64,000 nucleotides of DNA from Pyropia haitanensis (lineage: Eukaryota > Rhodophyta > Bangiophyceae > Bangiales > Bangiaceae). Below, piece by piece: positions 10,301 through 22,880 of the stretch. The notes beneath the pieces were generated by a model. The model was not told the DNA's origin. It did not search any database and saw only the letters and a list, made by a program, of their open reading frames with translations. A program made the translations under genes and the position numbers. The stretch spans positions 3,077,206 to 3,141,205 of the forward strand of contig SDUX01000001.1 in the NCBI GenBank assembly GCA_008729055.1, read 5' to 3'. The first letter of the stretch is position 1. Each line of letters starts with the position of its first letter.

Positions 10301-13300
10301 AGCTATCTTGGATGCGGTCACGTGCCCAGCGGATGTGCTTCTCCTTGCCGGGGGGTCGACTGCTCACCGCGCGCCGCGGGAGCCACGGAAGAGGCGAAAG
10401 GTAGACGGGGGAGGGAAAAGGGGCGCCCCGGGATGCCGGAAGATCTAGCGAGGCGATCTCTGTGTCGGTTCTTTTCTTCAAAAAAGCGATCACGAAGGAC
10501 TACAGCGGGACGTTCGTCGACCAGCCACGTCAGGCTCGGACACGAAGTACGAACCACACCTGCTAGCCATATTATTGGCTACATTGCGCGTCGTAGAGCG
10601 TAATCTATTTTTTTTTTTCGGACACCTCTCGCGCGTGAGCGCATTAGAACAGACGCGTGCACGTCTTCGCCAAAGAAATACCTACTTCTCGTAGCTCTTC
10701 GCCATACTTCATCAGAGTACTCTGTCGACTGGGACACCGCCCCAGGTATTCCTTGGACACCTTCACCATGGCCTGGCAATCCGAAAACGCACAGAGCACC
10801 AAGCAGAAGCGAGGAGCACAGAAGAACTCTCATTCACCTCACGCTAGCACGAGTGTGGAACGGTGCACCAAGTGAACTGGACCATGACATGCGATGTGGG
10901 CGTGCTGCCTCAACCTGTTGTACCTGATGACGTAATGGGTTCAACTTTCAGCAACTCCCCGGTGGGGGGTGGCTCCTCTGCGGCGTCCGACGCCTCGACG
11001 GTGGGCAGCACCCTGACAACCCCAGACATTGTCACTGAGAAAGATAACTAGCATGACTGCACTTACCTGTATTCGTCTATCCAGACTGACGTGAAGTCAA
11101 GCAGCACGTCAGAATCGCTGTATTCCAGGATGTGCTCTAGGCGCAGAAGAGGCTGGCCATATCCGAACAGTGTTTGGGTCCTGCCCAATGTTCATCATGC
11201 TCATGGCTGAAGACGCTGCGTGGAGACCCACATTCAGGGCCGTCGTACAGGTTCCCGCAGCCAATGAGCGGGCGCCAACAGCGGCCGTTGCGCGACGCCA
11301 AGAAGACTCCTCTTTATCCATCTCCGGGCACACCCGCACGAGCCGCCGTTCGGATCAAGCGTCCGTGACTGGTCGTGGTGGCCGCAGAGCGGAGGCGAAC
11401 GCCGTAGGACGGGCGGCCGGAGGAGGCGGGAGAGATGGCCGGGGGGACGTGGGGGGTTTTGTATGCCCCCGTGGCGGCTCCGTCTCGTTACCGCGGTCAG
11501 CGTCCGTCTGGCCTTTGCCGCAGTATCCCCCACCCCCCCCCCTCTCCCCTGGTGTCTGCCGCATGGACCCCCCAAGGGTGAGAGCGAAACGGCGCGGCCG
11601 CCGCCGCCGCCGCGGCGCACGACCGCGTACCGAAGCGGAACCCCAACGGCGTTGCCGAGGCCTGCCCGTCCTGCGCAAACGGCAGACGGGAACAGGGCAG
11701 ACGCAGGCCAACGAAGATGGTGCTGGGGGCTCCTCTTCCCCCCCTCACCCGCCGCCTGGGACTGGGTCATTGGGGGGTGAGCCACAGGCTGGGACGCCTC
11801 GTTTGTGACTTGTTTCGACGCTACCCCTCGAGACTGGCCCGTGTCCGCCAGGGGCTCCCGCGGACGCGGTCAAGTGCGCGCGCCCATGGAGACATGACGG
11901 CAACGCCCCATGAAGGAAACCACACATGGCCGCGTCTCGAGGCGCCTTCGCACAAGGCTGACCCGTGCACGCGGCAGGGTGTCGCGCGGCCTTTCAGTAG
12001 CCTCGACTGCACGGGTGGGCCACACCTGTGGGGGAGTCCGCCGGCGGGGTGGGAGTTGCACGGGTCAGAGGTGTGCTGGGAACGTGGGAGCGGTGGGTGC
12101 CCAGGGGGGACTTCGGAGGGGGGTTAGGGGGTGCGGCAGGCGGCGGCCGCTCATCGACCTCGCCTCGGCCTCGCCGCCGTGGCCGCCGCGGTTGCTTCTG
12201 CCTCTCCCGATGCGCGCTGCCCAGGACTACTTGCAGGCAGACCAATTGCGACAGAAAAGATCCGTACCGGGCTGGTTGGGCTTCCGAGGCACCGGCCGTT
12301 CCCCCCTCGTGCCACGGGTCGTCCCCGCGGCCACCCCAAGCCCCGCCACTCTCGCGTCCGCCCGCCGCCGGCCCGCCTGCAGGCGGGCCGGCTGCACTCC
12401 CGCCCGCGCGTCGCACGGTTGGTGCGGCTGGGCGGGCGGGCGGGCGGGCCGGCCGGGTTGGCTGCCGGGCGGGCTGGCTGGTGAGCGGGTGGGCTGACCG
12501 GCGTCTGGATGGGCCGGGCGGCCGGTGGGGCGAGCGGCCGGGCGGGCGGCCGGGCGGGGGGGACGGCGGGCGGCAGCCGCAGCGGCGGCGGTGGCCACTA
12601 CCGCCCGCCTGCGGCTGCCAACGGCAACACCGGCGCGCAGCAGCCGGGGCGTGGCGCCACGGCCGGCGCCGCCTTTCCCCCCCCCCCTTCCACTTCGTGC
12701 TGGCCGCCCTGGGCCGGCGGCAAGGCGGGCCGGGCGTACCACAAACCGCATTGGACGCCGCGGCCGCTGCTCGGCGGCGGCGACGGTGGCGGCGGCGGCG
12801 TCGGAGGTGGCGGCGGCACGCACCCACGGTGGCGCGCAGGGAGGGGGGGGCCCGCTCCCAGATCATCTGCCCGCGATGATGGAGGGGGGATGCGCTCGTG
12901 CTTCCGGGAGCCTCAAGGGGCACGGCCCCCCACCTCGCTGGCGGAGCTACCCGCGGGCAACCGTCGGTGGTGCTTCGCCGTTGCTCGCAGGTGGTGGTCC
13001 ACCGGGCGAGGCGAGCGTCGCCCCACCTCCCCCCCGCCCGACATCACACCCGTACCCCGCTGGTTGGCCTGCGCGGGAACAAAGACTTCACCCGAAGGCC
13101 GCCACCCCCCCCCCCCCCCCCCCCCCCCCCGCCGCACGCCCTCGCCACACGCCCCACGCCCCTGCCACCTGGTGGTTTGTTGATGCACCTGTGCCACTTT
13201 GCCGCGCCGCTCACTCCCGTCCCTGACCCGCCCGCCCGGCGCGCCCACCGTACGGCGCGCTCACCGTCGGCCACGGACGCGCAGTCACGCGCGCCCGGGG

Positions 13301-14331
13301 GCTTTGGGGCACTTGGCACTGGCACAAGCCAACGCACCGGGCCGGCAGCTCGTCGGTGGCCGGCGCGGTCGCACCCAACCCACCCCCCCTGTTCCCCTTG
13401 CGCCGCCCCACCCACCCCATCCCCTGCGTGCCTGTCGGGCGACGTGTTCGGGCGTTGGCGCGTGGGCGCCAGACCACGCGCGCCCCGCCGTGCGTCGCTG
13501 CCACGGAGCGGACGGGTTTGCCCGGCCGGTGGCCATCAACGTCGCCTACGCCCACGGTGTCCCTACCTTCTTCCACTGACACGGTTGGAGGCCTGCCGGG
13601 TCGGGGGCGTCGGGGGCCTCGGCTGGCAGGCGCCAGCCCGTGCGTGCGCCGCTCACTGTGGCGGCGGCGTGCATCCCCCTACCGTCGCTTCCCGGGTGAC
13701 CTGGGTGCTGACAACGGCCGGCACGACTGGCCAGCGGACGCCCCGCCTTCTCCGTTGCTGGCCTTGGGCACCCACGCCGGCACTCTGTCGTGGTTCCCAT
13801 TCTCTCCGTGCTGTTCGTTGCCTCTCCCCCCTTCCCCCGCCCGCCGCGTCGGGTGACAGTCACACTGCCAGAGACGAAGACAGGAGTTGCCGCCTCGAAC
13901 CTCAACGTCGCCAAACCCGCTGCTGCAGCTGCCGCTGCTATTGCGGGAAGGAGAGCAGCTGCTGCCGCCGGAGCGGCCGCCGCTGGTGAACCAGACTGTC
14001 ACGGACCCCCGGCACTGTCCTCACGCCGCCCCCGCCTGTGTGTTCCCGTCTCCGTCGCCACCGCGGCGTCCGATTCTTCTCCACCCCTCTCCGCCGTCCA
14101 ACGCGCAACCACCGCCCCGCTTCTTCCTATCACCACTCTTTCTCCTCCCCGTTGTGGACCCTGCAGCGGCGATTTGGTAGCTTATCCACTCGGCTGCCGC
14201 ATATGGTTCCGCCCCCTTACCCGGGTGTGCTGGGCCGCACGCGGCAGTGCGGTCACACTGCCAGGTAGGGCGTGCCGGGCGTTTGACCATCGGAGCAGTG
14301 GAGGGGGCCGGTTTGCCACCGCAGCGCCGTC
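7331..14331. other. Long intergenic region without a recognisable gene
   Basis: About 7 kb separate the dehydrogenase stop from the MADS-box start. It begins with G-run-containing 3' flank (7385-7420) and then mixed-composition sequence. Open frames are short or Arg/Pro/Gly noise. The only one with protein-like composition is 10863-11051 (+), a Ser/Thr/Gly/Val-rich stretch with no recognised domain and no close ATG that I can defend. GGGC/GGCC-rich short-period sequence occurs around 12420-12570, and a 26-C run at 13105-13130. The last kilobase (about 13400-14331) is probably promoter and leader of the MADS-box gene. Confidence 0.4.
13105..13130. repeat. Poly-C run, 26 bases
   Basis: Uninterrupted cytosines, among the longest homopolymers in the window. 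It lies outside any recognised gene. The G-rich strand could fold into a quadruplex. Its reported length should be treated as approximate. Confidence 0.9.
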
Positions 14332-17300
14332 ATGGGCAGGAAGAAGATTAAGATAGAGCGCATCCCGGACGAGCGCAACCGGTCGGTATGTCGTGTGAAG
14401 GGCATGCGAGGCCGCGAGGGCACGGGGGTGCCGTACTTGGGCGCAGATGCAAGAGAGAGGAGGGGGGGCACAGCCGGGGAGGTGGACAATGAGCGTTTGT
14501 GCTTGTGGCAGCAATGGCTTTTTGGTGGTGCGCGAGACGGTACAGACTGCTGACCGTCCTTTGTTGTCGCGCCTTTTGCCTATGGCACTGTGGGCGAGCT
14601 TGTTGATTTGCTGACTGAGTGGCACGACCTTGTACGGTGTCCAATTCGTGCGGTGCTATTGCTCTGTCACTGGGATGCGGCTGGTCGGTCTTCAACTTGG
14701 TGTATCCTACCGTTTTCGTTCTTTACCGCACACCTCCGTTCTGGATGCAATTCTTCCTCTCTGCGGTTGACTGTGGGACTGCGCTTGTGTTACCCATCTG
14801 GTTTGTCTGATTCTATTCTATGCTTGCCCCCCTCCTTCCCGGCCTGCTCACAGGTGACATTTACAAAACGCAAGAACGGACTACTCAAGAAGGCGCGTGA
14901 GCTGTCCATCTTGTGCGACTGTGACATTGCGGTACTCATCTTCAATAATGCCAGCGGCCGGTGCTTTGAGTTCTCTTCCGACGAGACGAGCCGCACGCTG
15001 ACACGATTCGCTACCTATGAAGGCGACGTCGAGCTCCGTGGACTGGGGGAGGTATGCACTGGCGCTTTGACTGACTGAGCCGCACACCGTCGCTCGTAAG
15101 TGCTTCGCACGAACCCGCGTAACACGTGCAGCAAATGCCGTCTGTGCGCGTCGCAAATGCATGGTACCACGAGCAGCAACTGACGCGTGGCACTCGGTTG
15201 CACGGTGCTTTGCCTTCTGTCAAGCCATCAACTCTGTTGTTTTGAACGATATTTGGTGATCCACCCGCTCCCTGCCGTGCCTCTTTCTCTCCCTGACAGA
15301 ATGCAGAGCCGCGAACGGTCCAGCGTGGCGGCCTCGACCCGCACTCGCGCCACATGCAAGCGGTGGCCGCGGCGGCCGCCGCAGCAGCCATTGTTCTGCC
15401 TCCCCCGGTCCAGGCAAACCCCCCTCCCCCGCCACCACCGTCGCGGTCGCCGCACGGCCTCGCACCAGGAACCTCTGGCGGCGGGGCGTACGCCTCACAT
15501 CAGGGGAAGGGATTCTTTCCCCACGCCAGCGCAGGGCCGGCTGGCGGGAGTGGCGTGAGGGGTATTGGCAGCGGCGACGACTACCCACCGACGAACACCA
15601 CCCCTGGTCGGGCACACGGGGGCGTCGCAGGTGGCGCGGGTAGCGGCAGGATATCCTACTCATCCTCATCTTCCTCAGGGGCCTCGGCAAGTGCCCATCG
15701 GCAGGCACTGCCACGCAATGACTCGTACGCTGCTGTGCCAGACAAGGTTGACCGTTCATTCCCGCAGGAATCGGAACCCCCTGGTGTCGCTGCGAGGACG
15801 TTACAACACTCCCGCTTGGTCGGTGGTGTTGGTGGCCCTGGCGGCGGCAACGCGTCAGCGCCGCCCACGGGCTATGCCGCTGAGCCTTTGCCACCAACGG
15901 CATTGGCGTCGCATCCATACGGATCGCAGCCGCCGACCTCTGCGCCACCGCACGCCCATCCACTTCACCCTCCGCTGGCCTTGCGGCCGGCCGCTTCCGG
16001 AGTTGGCAGCTCGCCCAGGGGAGGTTCTGCCGCAAGACAGTCCAGTCCTGTGGCCTACACCCTGCCCAGAGCGCAGGGCCCACCTCTCCCGCCACGGCCA
16101 GCTTCCTCACCGGGGGGCGATGGTGGCACCGAGCGCGGTGCAGCAGCCCCGCGATTAGCCGGCCGTGGCCCTGACGTCGGGGCTATCACTCCGTTGACGC
16201 CTGTTGGAGCCGACGCGGCCGCCGCTTGCCGGTGGCACCCTGCGGCAGCATCCGACGGACCACCTCCGAATGGTGGCTCGCAACGGTTGGCACAGACGTT
16301 TTCGCTGGGTCCACAAGCTGGGCCAACGCCCGAGGTGACTCCCTGGGCCGCTTCACCCCGCGGAGGAAACGAAGAGCACCGAGTGGGAGTCGGGCGTGTG
16401 CCTAACCAATGGGATGCCCATGGCTACCGCGGCCCGCCTCAACCGCCACCTCTACCTGCCTCGGCGGCTACGGCGGAAAGGGAAGCGGCAGCACGCGCAG
16501 CAGCAGCTGTGGCAGCGGGGCTAGCAGATCCACCTACCAAGGAAGAGGGCCTTTCCGGACCGTCTCCCCCACTTGGTGGTGCGGCAGCCGGGACTCCCTC
16601 TGCTCCCTTTGTGGAGTCTCGTCTACAGCCCGACTCGGGCGCCCCTGTTCTCCCCACCTCCTCGACGGGTCCGCGTCACGGGTCGGACGTCAACAGTGAG
16701 TACGCTTTGCCATCACCGCGGCACCCGCGGCCGTCGCCGCGAAATCCGCACGCGCCGCCACGAGGCACCTTGTACCAGCCTCACTCCCCAGGTGGGCGAC
16801 GTGAGGGCCCTCATCCGTCCATCTCGTCGGCGCTGCCTGTATCATCTCATGCGCAGCGCGGCTTCCCGCCGATGTCTGGATATAATCCATCTGGGCAGCC
16901 ACAGCCGTGGGTGCAACCAGCGCCGGTAATCGCACCGATGCGGGGGCGACCAAGGACGCGAGCGATGCAGCAGCCGCCTCAGACGTCGCAGCTACCTCCC
17001 AGAGTTGGCCCGACTGCAGATTCTGATGCTGCTGGCCTGACCGGATCCCAGCGATGGCGCGCTGACGGACAGGCGTCTGGCGGACCATCCTTCGAGACGG
17101 GCCGCGCCGGACCGCCGCACCGCGGGGAGGTCACCCGCGCCAGCGTCCACCTGCCCGACGCGCCGTTGCAGCAGCAGTCCCAGGAGACGTGGCTCGGACG
17201 TGCTGGGCGGCCGCTGCCTCTCGCGACACCCCCGCCAAACGCGTCCGTACGCACCACTGGTCGACCGTCGGGGCTCTCGGCCACGGCGGGGCCACCGCTG

Positions 17301-19853
17301 CCGTTGTCGTCGCAACCGGGACCGTCGCCACACCCATTGCAATCATCCCCAGCCCGTACGGCTGGAGCTACAGGTGGCAGTCGTGCCACGGCCGCAGCGG
17401 GCGCGGCATCGCCTGACTCGCGCGCTTCGACGCGGAGCCCGCGCGGGTCTTTGGCTCCAGGGAGTCACTCCGCCGTTGTGCGCGCTGATGGGGGCGGGTC
17501 CGTGTCACGCGGCGTCGATGGTGGCGAACACGGACGTTCTAGACGGCAGCATTCTGAAGAGGTCGGCTCGTCTTCACCGCACATTGCGGTCACGTCCCCA
17601 CGGCTACCCGCTGGGCAGGCGCTGTCGTCGCAGCAGCTCTTGCAGCCGTCCTCTGTGCCTCCTTCCCTGACGAAAAATGGGGTCATCTTGACCGAACATC
17701 CACCGCACCCCATTACTGCATCGACAACCACGCCTACAGCGGCGACGGCGGGTCCACTCTACGGCGGTAACCCTGCGCGTCCTCCCTCCGTACACGGTGC
17801 CTGGGGAGGCGGTAGCGCCCCAGAGGCTGCCGAACGGAGGCATCGGCAGTCAGCACCGTCTCCCCGACCTGGAAGCCTCGGCGGTTGCCCCTCGCCGTGG
17901 GCAGAGGGTGAAGCTGAGAACGGACCGGGGGTTCGGTCAGCGCTCCCAGCTCGTCCTGGTGGCGGAGGCGCCTCCCCTGTTGACCGTAGTGACGTTGCCG
18001 CGTTTGGTACATCTTCCCGTGGCGGAGTCGCTCCCTTTGGCGCGTCCCCCCGTGGAGGTGGTGGCGCCGGTACCCCGCGTGCAACTGCATACGCAGCAGC
18101 AGTGGGGGCAGCGACTGGGGCTGAGGAGGGCGGCGGGCGGTACGCGGCCGGCCTGCCGCCTCCATCTCCACGGCCGCCTTCGCTGCCGCGGGGTGGTACC
18201 GGCGAGATGCTGGGCCGCATTTCGGGGCTCACAGTGTTGGCGCCACTCGGGCCGCGCCACCGCGGCGGCGGTGGTAGCAGTGGGGCAGGCATAGGGAGTG
18301 GCGGCGGAGAGCAGCATGGGCCTTACCCATCCTTGTCGCCTGGCCGCCTGGGCCGACGGGGCCACCCCCTCCCGCCATTGACGCCGCGGTCGCCCGCACC
18401 CAAGGCGAGTGCCGTGGCGGCCGCTGCAGCAGCCGCGGCCGCTGTGGCTGCTGCAGACGCCGCGGCAGCAGAGGCGGAAGCCGCCATTCGGCGTGCGGCG
18501 GCAGCGGGCGCAGACATGAGCGGCGCGGTGCCGCGTCCCCGGCGACCACGTTCGGTATCGCCTGGCCCTGTCGACGCGCCTTCTGCCAAACGCAGGCACA
18601 CGAACGAGTCGGTGGTTCCTGCGGTGACCACTGAAGCGGGGGCGGGCTCCATGCATCAAGCCGGTGGGAGCGAGCAGCTGAGAGCTCCCCGAGAGCCGCG
18701 CGCCCCTCCAGCCCTATTTCCACCGCACTCCTCTTCGCGAGCTGCATCGGCTCCGACGCTCGGCACCCGTCGGGGTGGCCCACCGATATCCCACATTGCG
18801 GTGGGACCGTCCATCCTGGCGGCCCCGCCGCCGGCGGCCTGCTCCCCAGGCACAGCGGCGGCCGGACGACGGCCGCCACCGTCCCCTACCGTGTACGCGG
18901 CAACGGGGCTGCTGGACCTGGCCGCCTCCCCTCGCGTGCCGTCGTCACATTCTGGGGGCGAGGGGGGGATCCCCGACGGGGACATGGCAGGACGTCCGAC
19001 GGGGCCACTGCTGAGCTCGGGCCGCCGCAGTGCTACCGGAACAATGCCGCCTTCGCAGTCACCACCAGCCGACGAGCCGTCGCCGTCACGGCCTCTTCTT
19101 AAGAAAGCTCCGTTGACGACAGCTGGCAGCGATGGAGGTGGCGGCCCGTCGACGGCGCCAAGCAGATACAAGCGTGCGCACCTTAAGGTGCTCATCCCCC
19201 CGACCGTGGTTGCGGGCGGTCGCACCCGCGCGTCGGTCGCCTCCACGTCGACTGGGCCGGCCGGCCAGATCAGTGGCGGCAACGCTGGGGCTGGCGGCGG
19301 TCCCAATGGCAGCAGCCGTGTAGGTGGTAGCGGCGGGAGCTGCTCCCCTGATGTTCGTGGCTGGAGCGGCCGAGACAACCGCACACCGACGAGTGTCATT
19401 GGGTCTTCTGCACCGGGCACGGCCACTGGACTGGGCGGCACGCCCGTTGGCGACGGCAACAATGGTGGCCTCAGCGGCGGCGGCAGGCATGCTGCGTACG
19501 GCGGGGCCGGGGGCAGCGGCGGCAACACCCCTCTCAGCGGCGGCGTCTTTGGCTCCTCCCTCCCATCGCCGTACCCCCCTCTGCCGCCATATGCGGACAA
19601 GCGGCTGCCAACGCCGCGGCCGCTCACGGCGGGCACCCCCCCCTACGCGCCGACCACCCCGTTTGGCGGCGGCGGCCCACCGTCGGCGCGAGGGCCTGGC
19701 GGGGCGGCCATCTTTACTGGCGAAGGAGGGGGGGCGCTGACGCCCCTGCACGTGCACACGCCCACGATGGAGGCGGACCCGATGGCCACCCCCCGGGTGG
19801 CGCGGGCGCCCGGGGGGGGGGTGGTGGCGGCATGCCTAGCCTTCCCCCGCTGA
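14332..19853 (+). CDS. MEF2-like (type II) MADS-box transcription factor, very long
   Basis: Nuclear DNA-binding transcription factor. Exon 1, 14332-14385, encodes MGRKKIKIERIPDERNRS. The intron 14386-14853 begins GTATGT. Exon 2, 14854-15051, opens VTFTKRKNGLLKKARELS and continues with ILCDCDIAVLIFN and CFEFSSDETSRTLTRFATYEG, which is MEF2-type, including the CDC-I-A-IFN core. The intron 15052-15299 begins GTATGC and ends GACAG. Exon 3, 15300-19853, starts NAEPRTVQRGGLDPHSRHMQ. All three junctions are phase 0, giving 1,600 residues. Ordinary MADS proteins are about 200-500 residues; here about 1,500 residues after the MADS/MEF2 part are Pro/Ser/Gly/Ala-rich and disordered, with an Ala-rich helix-prone stretch (about 18395-18520) and a basic patch with SAKRRHT (about 18585). 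The C-terminus is uncertain: the frame may continue to 20023 through a G run at 19811-19821. Domain and splice model are strong, partner and targets unknown. Confidence 0.9.
14386..14853 (+). other. Intron 1 of the MADS-box gene
   Basis: 468 nt, phase 0, donor GTATGTCG and acceptor CTGCTCACAG. It interrupts the MADS domain between NRS and VTFTKRK. Removing it restores an uninterrupted MEF2-like domain. Confidence 0.92.
15052..15299 (+). other. Intron 2 of the MADS-box gene
   Basis: 248 nt, phase 0, donor GTATGCAC and acceptor TCCCTGACAG. It lies just after the MADS/MEF2 region and connects GLGE to NAEPRTV. If it is retained, translation stops within 27 nt (TGA at 15076), which would give a short protein of about 92 residues with the DNA-binding domain only. 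Confidence 0.85.
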
Positions 19854-20023
19854 CCGGGGGCAGGGGTGGCGGTGAGGGAGGCGGCGGGTTTGGGGCCCCG
19901 CCGCTCCTGACCCACCGACGGCTAGGGGAGGAGCGAGGGGGGGGGCGGGGGGGGCCGGACGTGCGCAGGGGGAGGCCAGGGGCGGCGGGCAGGGGACGGG
20001 GGGGGGAGGGAGGTGGTTACTGA
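19854..20023 (+). other. Probable frameshifted C-terminal continuation of the MADS-box protein
   Basis: After the stop at 19853, the frame that is open across 19820-20023 reads MPSLPPLTGG...FGAPPLLTHRRLGEE, with the same Gly/Pro style as the preceding exon. The two frames meet at the ten-G run at 19811-19821. I read this as a likely homopolymer length error; an alternative is that the protein really ends at 19853. Confidence 0.4.
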
Positions 20024-22388
20024 GCGGGGGGGGGGGGGGGTGCGTGCCGGCTGACGAGGTAGTCCTCGGTATCTGCGTGCATGCCCTTTTTGTGTTTCAC
20101 TTTTCTGATGCTTTTCTTGTGCTGCGTACTCCCTCTCCACAGGCTGCCCTTTCCCTGACGCCTCGTCCCAGTCGCATTCTCCTAGTCCCATTCCAAGCTC
20201 ATGAGTGAGGAGAAGGGGTGCGTCGACGCCTACTGCACCCAGTCGCTTCAGCGGCAGCACACTCGCCACCCACGCCTTGGGGCAGGCGGACGGGCTCGCG
20301 GCGTCGTAGAGATGGCTGCCGCCACCGCCACAACCCGGCCACGACCAGCTCGGCAGTGGACCCACGCCGCGCCGCCTGGGTGAGGCGAGAGGGCGGAAAC
20401 GGTGGAGTCAACGCTGGAGCTGCCGAGGACTGCAGGATGGGCGTTCCTGCTGGGCGACCCGGATGCCGCGGGTGGGGGGTGGTGGAGGTGGCGGGTACTT
20501 CTGCAAACTTGTGTTTTCGCCCGTGCAGCAACTGACCTCTACTTGTGGCGCAGTCGCCTGCCCCCCCCCCCCCAAAACCTGACAAAGCCTGAACCGGAGA
20601 GTGGACGGACGGGCCACATCCCGCATGTCCAGGGGGGGGCGGCCATCACACCCCGCCTCCCCCCCCTCCGTCCGGCCCCTCACCTTCACTCCCCCCCGCC
20701 TCCCGGCGGCGGCTCCCGAGGTCTGCGGCGCGCGCGAGACAGGGCGCCCTCGGCGGGCCAACGCACAAAAGCCAGCATGTCGCCCAAAACGCCGCCCCAC
20801 CCCACTACACCGCACCCGCACGGGGAAGGAAGACAAGGCGAGCGCACCCACGGCCGCTCGCTGTCAGCGAGCTGCCGCCGCCCTTCCACCCACACTGGCT
20901 GGGGAGCCCGCAGTGGGCGGCGCAATGACAGCCACATGGAGGTTGCGCACAGGATGCACCGACCACCGTCACCGGCTGCTCGAGCCGAGGTGCGGGTGGT
21001 CCCGAGGGGGTTGCGGTAGCGCTCGCCCTGTGGGATCGTGGCGGGCTCGTCCTCGCGCCAGCCGCGAGTGGCCTGGGCCGACGCTCGCCCGCGCGAGGCG
21101 AGAACGCATCGTTTCCGAGTCTGCCCCTCAATTATGTGGCGCCATCTCTTCTGTGCAGAGCAGCGGGTATCACTTTGCGAGGTCTCGGATGTGGCTTGCC
21201 TGTCCGCATTGCTGGGCTGCCCCGGCTCATTAACGAGCCACGACCCGGTGCCAGCTCGATGGCACGGCGGTTGGATCAGTGTCTCGATCCCTGCGCTTCT
21301 GCACCAGTATTGCACCACAGTCTCTCGTCAAAACTTGCGGGGCCGGCACCAATACCCTGATGAACACACTGTTCACCCAGAACATCAAGCAATGGCTGAC
21401 AAGCTTCATCAGTACTGATGAGATTGTCTATGGCCTGTCAAGCTTGCACTGTACAGGACATATTGTGAACGAGGACAGACTACAGTAGGACCACCAGCGT
21501 GAACATCTCTCGAGACTGTCTTGCAAGGACATCGCAGTGTGCGGTGGGTCAGTCGCAATCAGACGATGCGTCAGGTTTTCAGGCAACGCGAACCATGCGG
21601 GCAGGCTGTCGCGGTGGCAGGCAGCCACGGACGAGCCCTGTTCTGTCAGTGGCGACCGCTCGCGCGATCGTGCTTCTTGCCAGTCTTGGTATTCGGGGGC
21701 TGGGTCAGAGGGTAGCAGGTTTGGAAGACCCAAGGCGGCAGCGGCGCCCGTCGCCGGCGTGGCGCGACCAGCAGGCCTGAGCAGCGAGGGGTGCATACCG
21801 TACTGAGAGCGGTCTTGAGGGTGTGACTCCACCAAAGATGTCCGCAAACTACCCTGTGTAACTGGTTTGTGGAGAATGGTGGGGGGGAGAGGGCGCGTGC
21901 AGCGCCTGCGCCATACCCACTGGCAGGGGATGAGGGAAATCACGCAGCGGGGGTCCCGGTGGTGGCGTGCCCCGTCAGCGGCCGGTCCGTGGCCAAAGAA
22001 GTGCCACGCGGGGCCGCCGCCGCCACGGCGGCGGTGCCGTTGCGGGGTGCTATCTACTTTACCCGGCTCCCATCCAGAACGGGTCACGCCGCCATTCTTC
22101 CGTGGCTGTTCCCCTGCACTTTAGGTCGTGCCCAATGTTAGTACACGCCTTGGCGTCCCCGACGGAGCGGGGACACAAACGACGAGGTCCCAGGAATAGA
22201 ATAGAACTGTTGGACGAAGCGTTGGATGGCGGACTGGAGGGGTGAACCGGGGGTGCCTGCGCCAGGACGGGGAGAACGGCAAGCGGGGGGGAATGGCCGC
22301 CGGCCTGGTGCGACCACGGGCATCCCGGTTGGAAAGGGCGGTGAGCGCGCGACTGGCGGAGCGGCGGGCTGGTCCACTAACTCTCATA
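20024..22388. other. Intergenic: 3' flank of the MADS-box gene
   Basis: It begins with a 15-G run (20026-20040) followed by GTGCGTGCC, a donor-like sequence. A pyrimidine-rich tract ending CTCCACAG at about 20142 precedes a short frame ending at a TGA near 20208. This could be a last MADS exon but cannot be confirmed. Beyond about 20400 I see no gene. Open frames up to 21.3 kb are Arg/Pro noise, and 21.1-22.1 kb has more even composition without any recognised protein. Confidence 0.35.
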
Positions 22389-22875
22389 GAGCATCTCTAC
22401 CAATGCAGCCAAAAGCCAAAAGTCGATTACGTGGCAGCCGTTTCACCGCTTTGGCTTTGGCTCTGACCGGTGGGCCGTGTGACGGTCCAAAACAAAGGCC
22501 GTATTACAATTCTTAATCGCTCTGGAGACCACCTTAATGCGCCTCGAGAGCGCTCGAGTTTTTGGCTCTCAACGGCAGCAAAGCCAACCCCCGCGCCAAA
22601 CGAGCCTGTTTGGCGCGGTGTTTGGGCTTTTGGCCAAACGCGGAGCCAACCTGCGCCAATAGGAAGCGTGACTTGTGGCTTGCGGACAGTCCCCCAGCAC
22701 GCTAGTACGGGTTGGAATCGGCTACTCTCTCCAGGCGCCCCACTAGCTAGGAGTTTTGCTTGAGACGTGACGTGCGCGGCATTGGCTTCTCGGTTGGAGT
22801 GGCCATTCAGAGTCGCCCACGTGGCGCCACGTGTCTCGTTTGGGCTGGCTTTTGGCTCCATTGGTAGAGATGCCC
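22389..22875. mobile_element. MITE-like non-autonomous DNA element with 30-bp inverted ends
   Basis: The left end, at 22389, begins GAGCATCTCTACCAATG and continues CAGCCAAAAGCC. The right end, read inward on the opposite strand from 22875, begins GGGCATCTCTACCAATG and continues GAGCCAAAAGCC. They match at 28 of 30 positions. The 487-bp interior is less GC-rich than its surroundings and has no credible ORF. Flanking trinucleotides (ATA left, TGA right) do not form an obvious target-site duplication, so the insertion is old, the end is off by a base or two, or one end has been rearranged. The GAGCA start resembles the ends of the two Harbinger-type elements downstream. Confidence 0.7.
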
Positions 22876-22880
22876 TGAGA

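Noticed and set aside
10863..11051. 62-codon Ser/Thr-rich plus-strand frame
   Set aside because: Composition is protein-like, but there is no domain, no neighbouring exon and no conserved boundary; mentioned only within the intergenic description.
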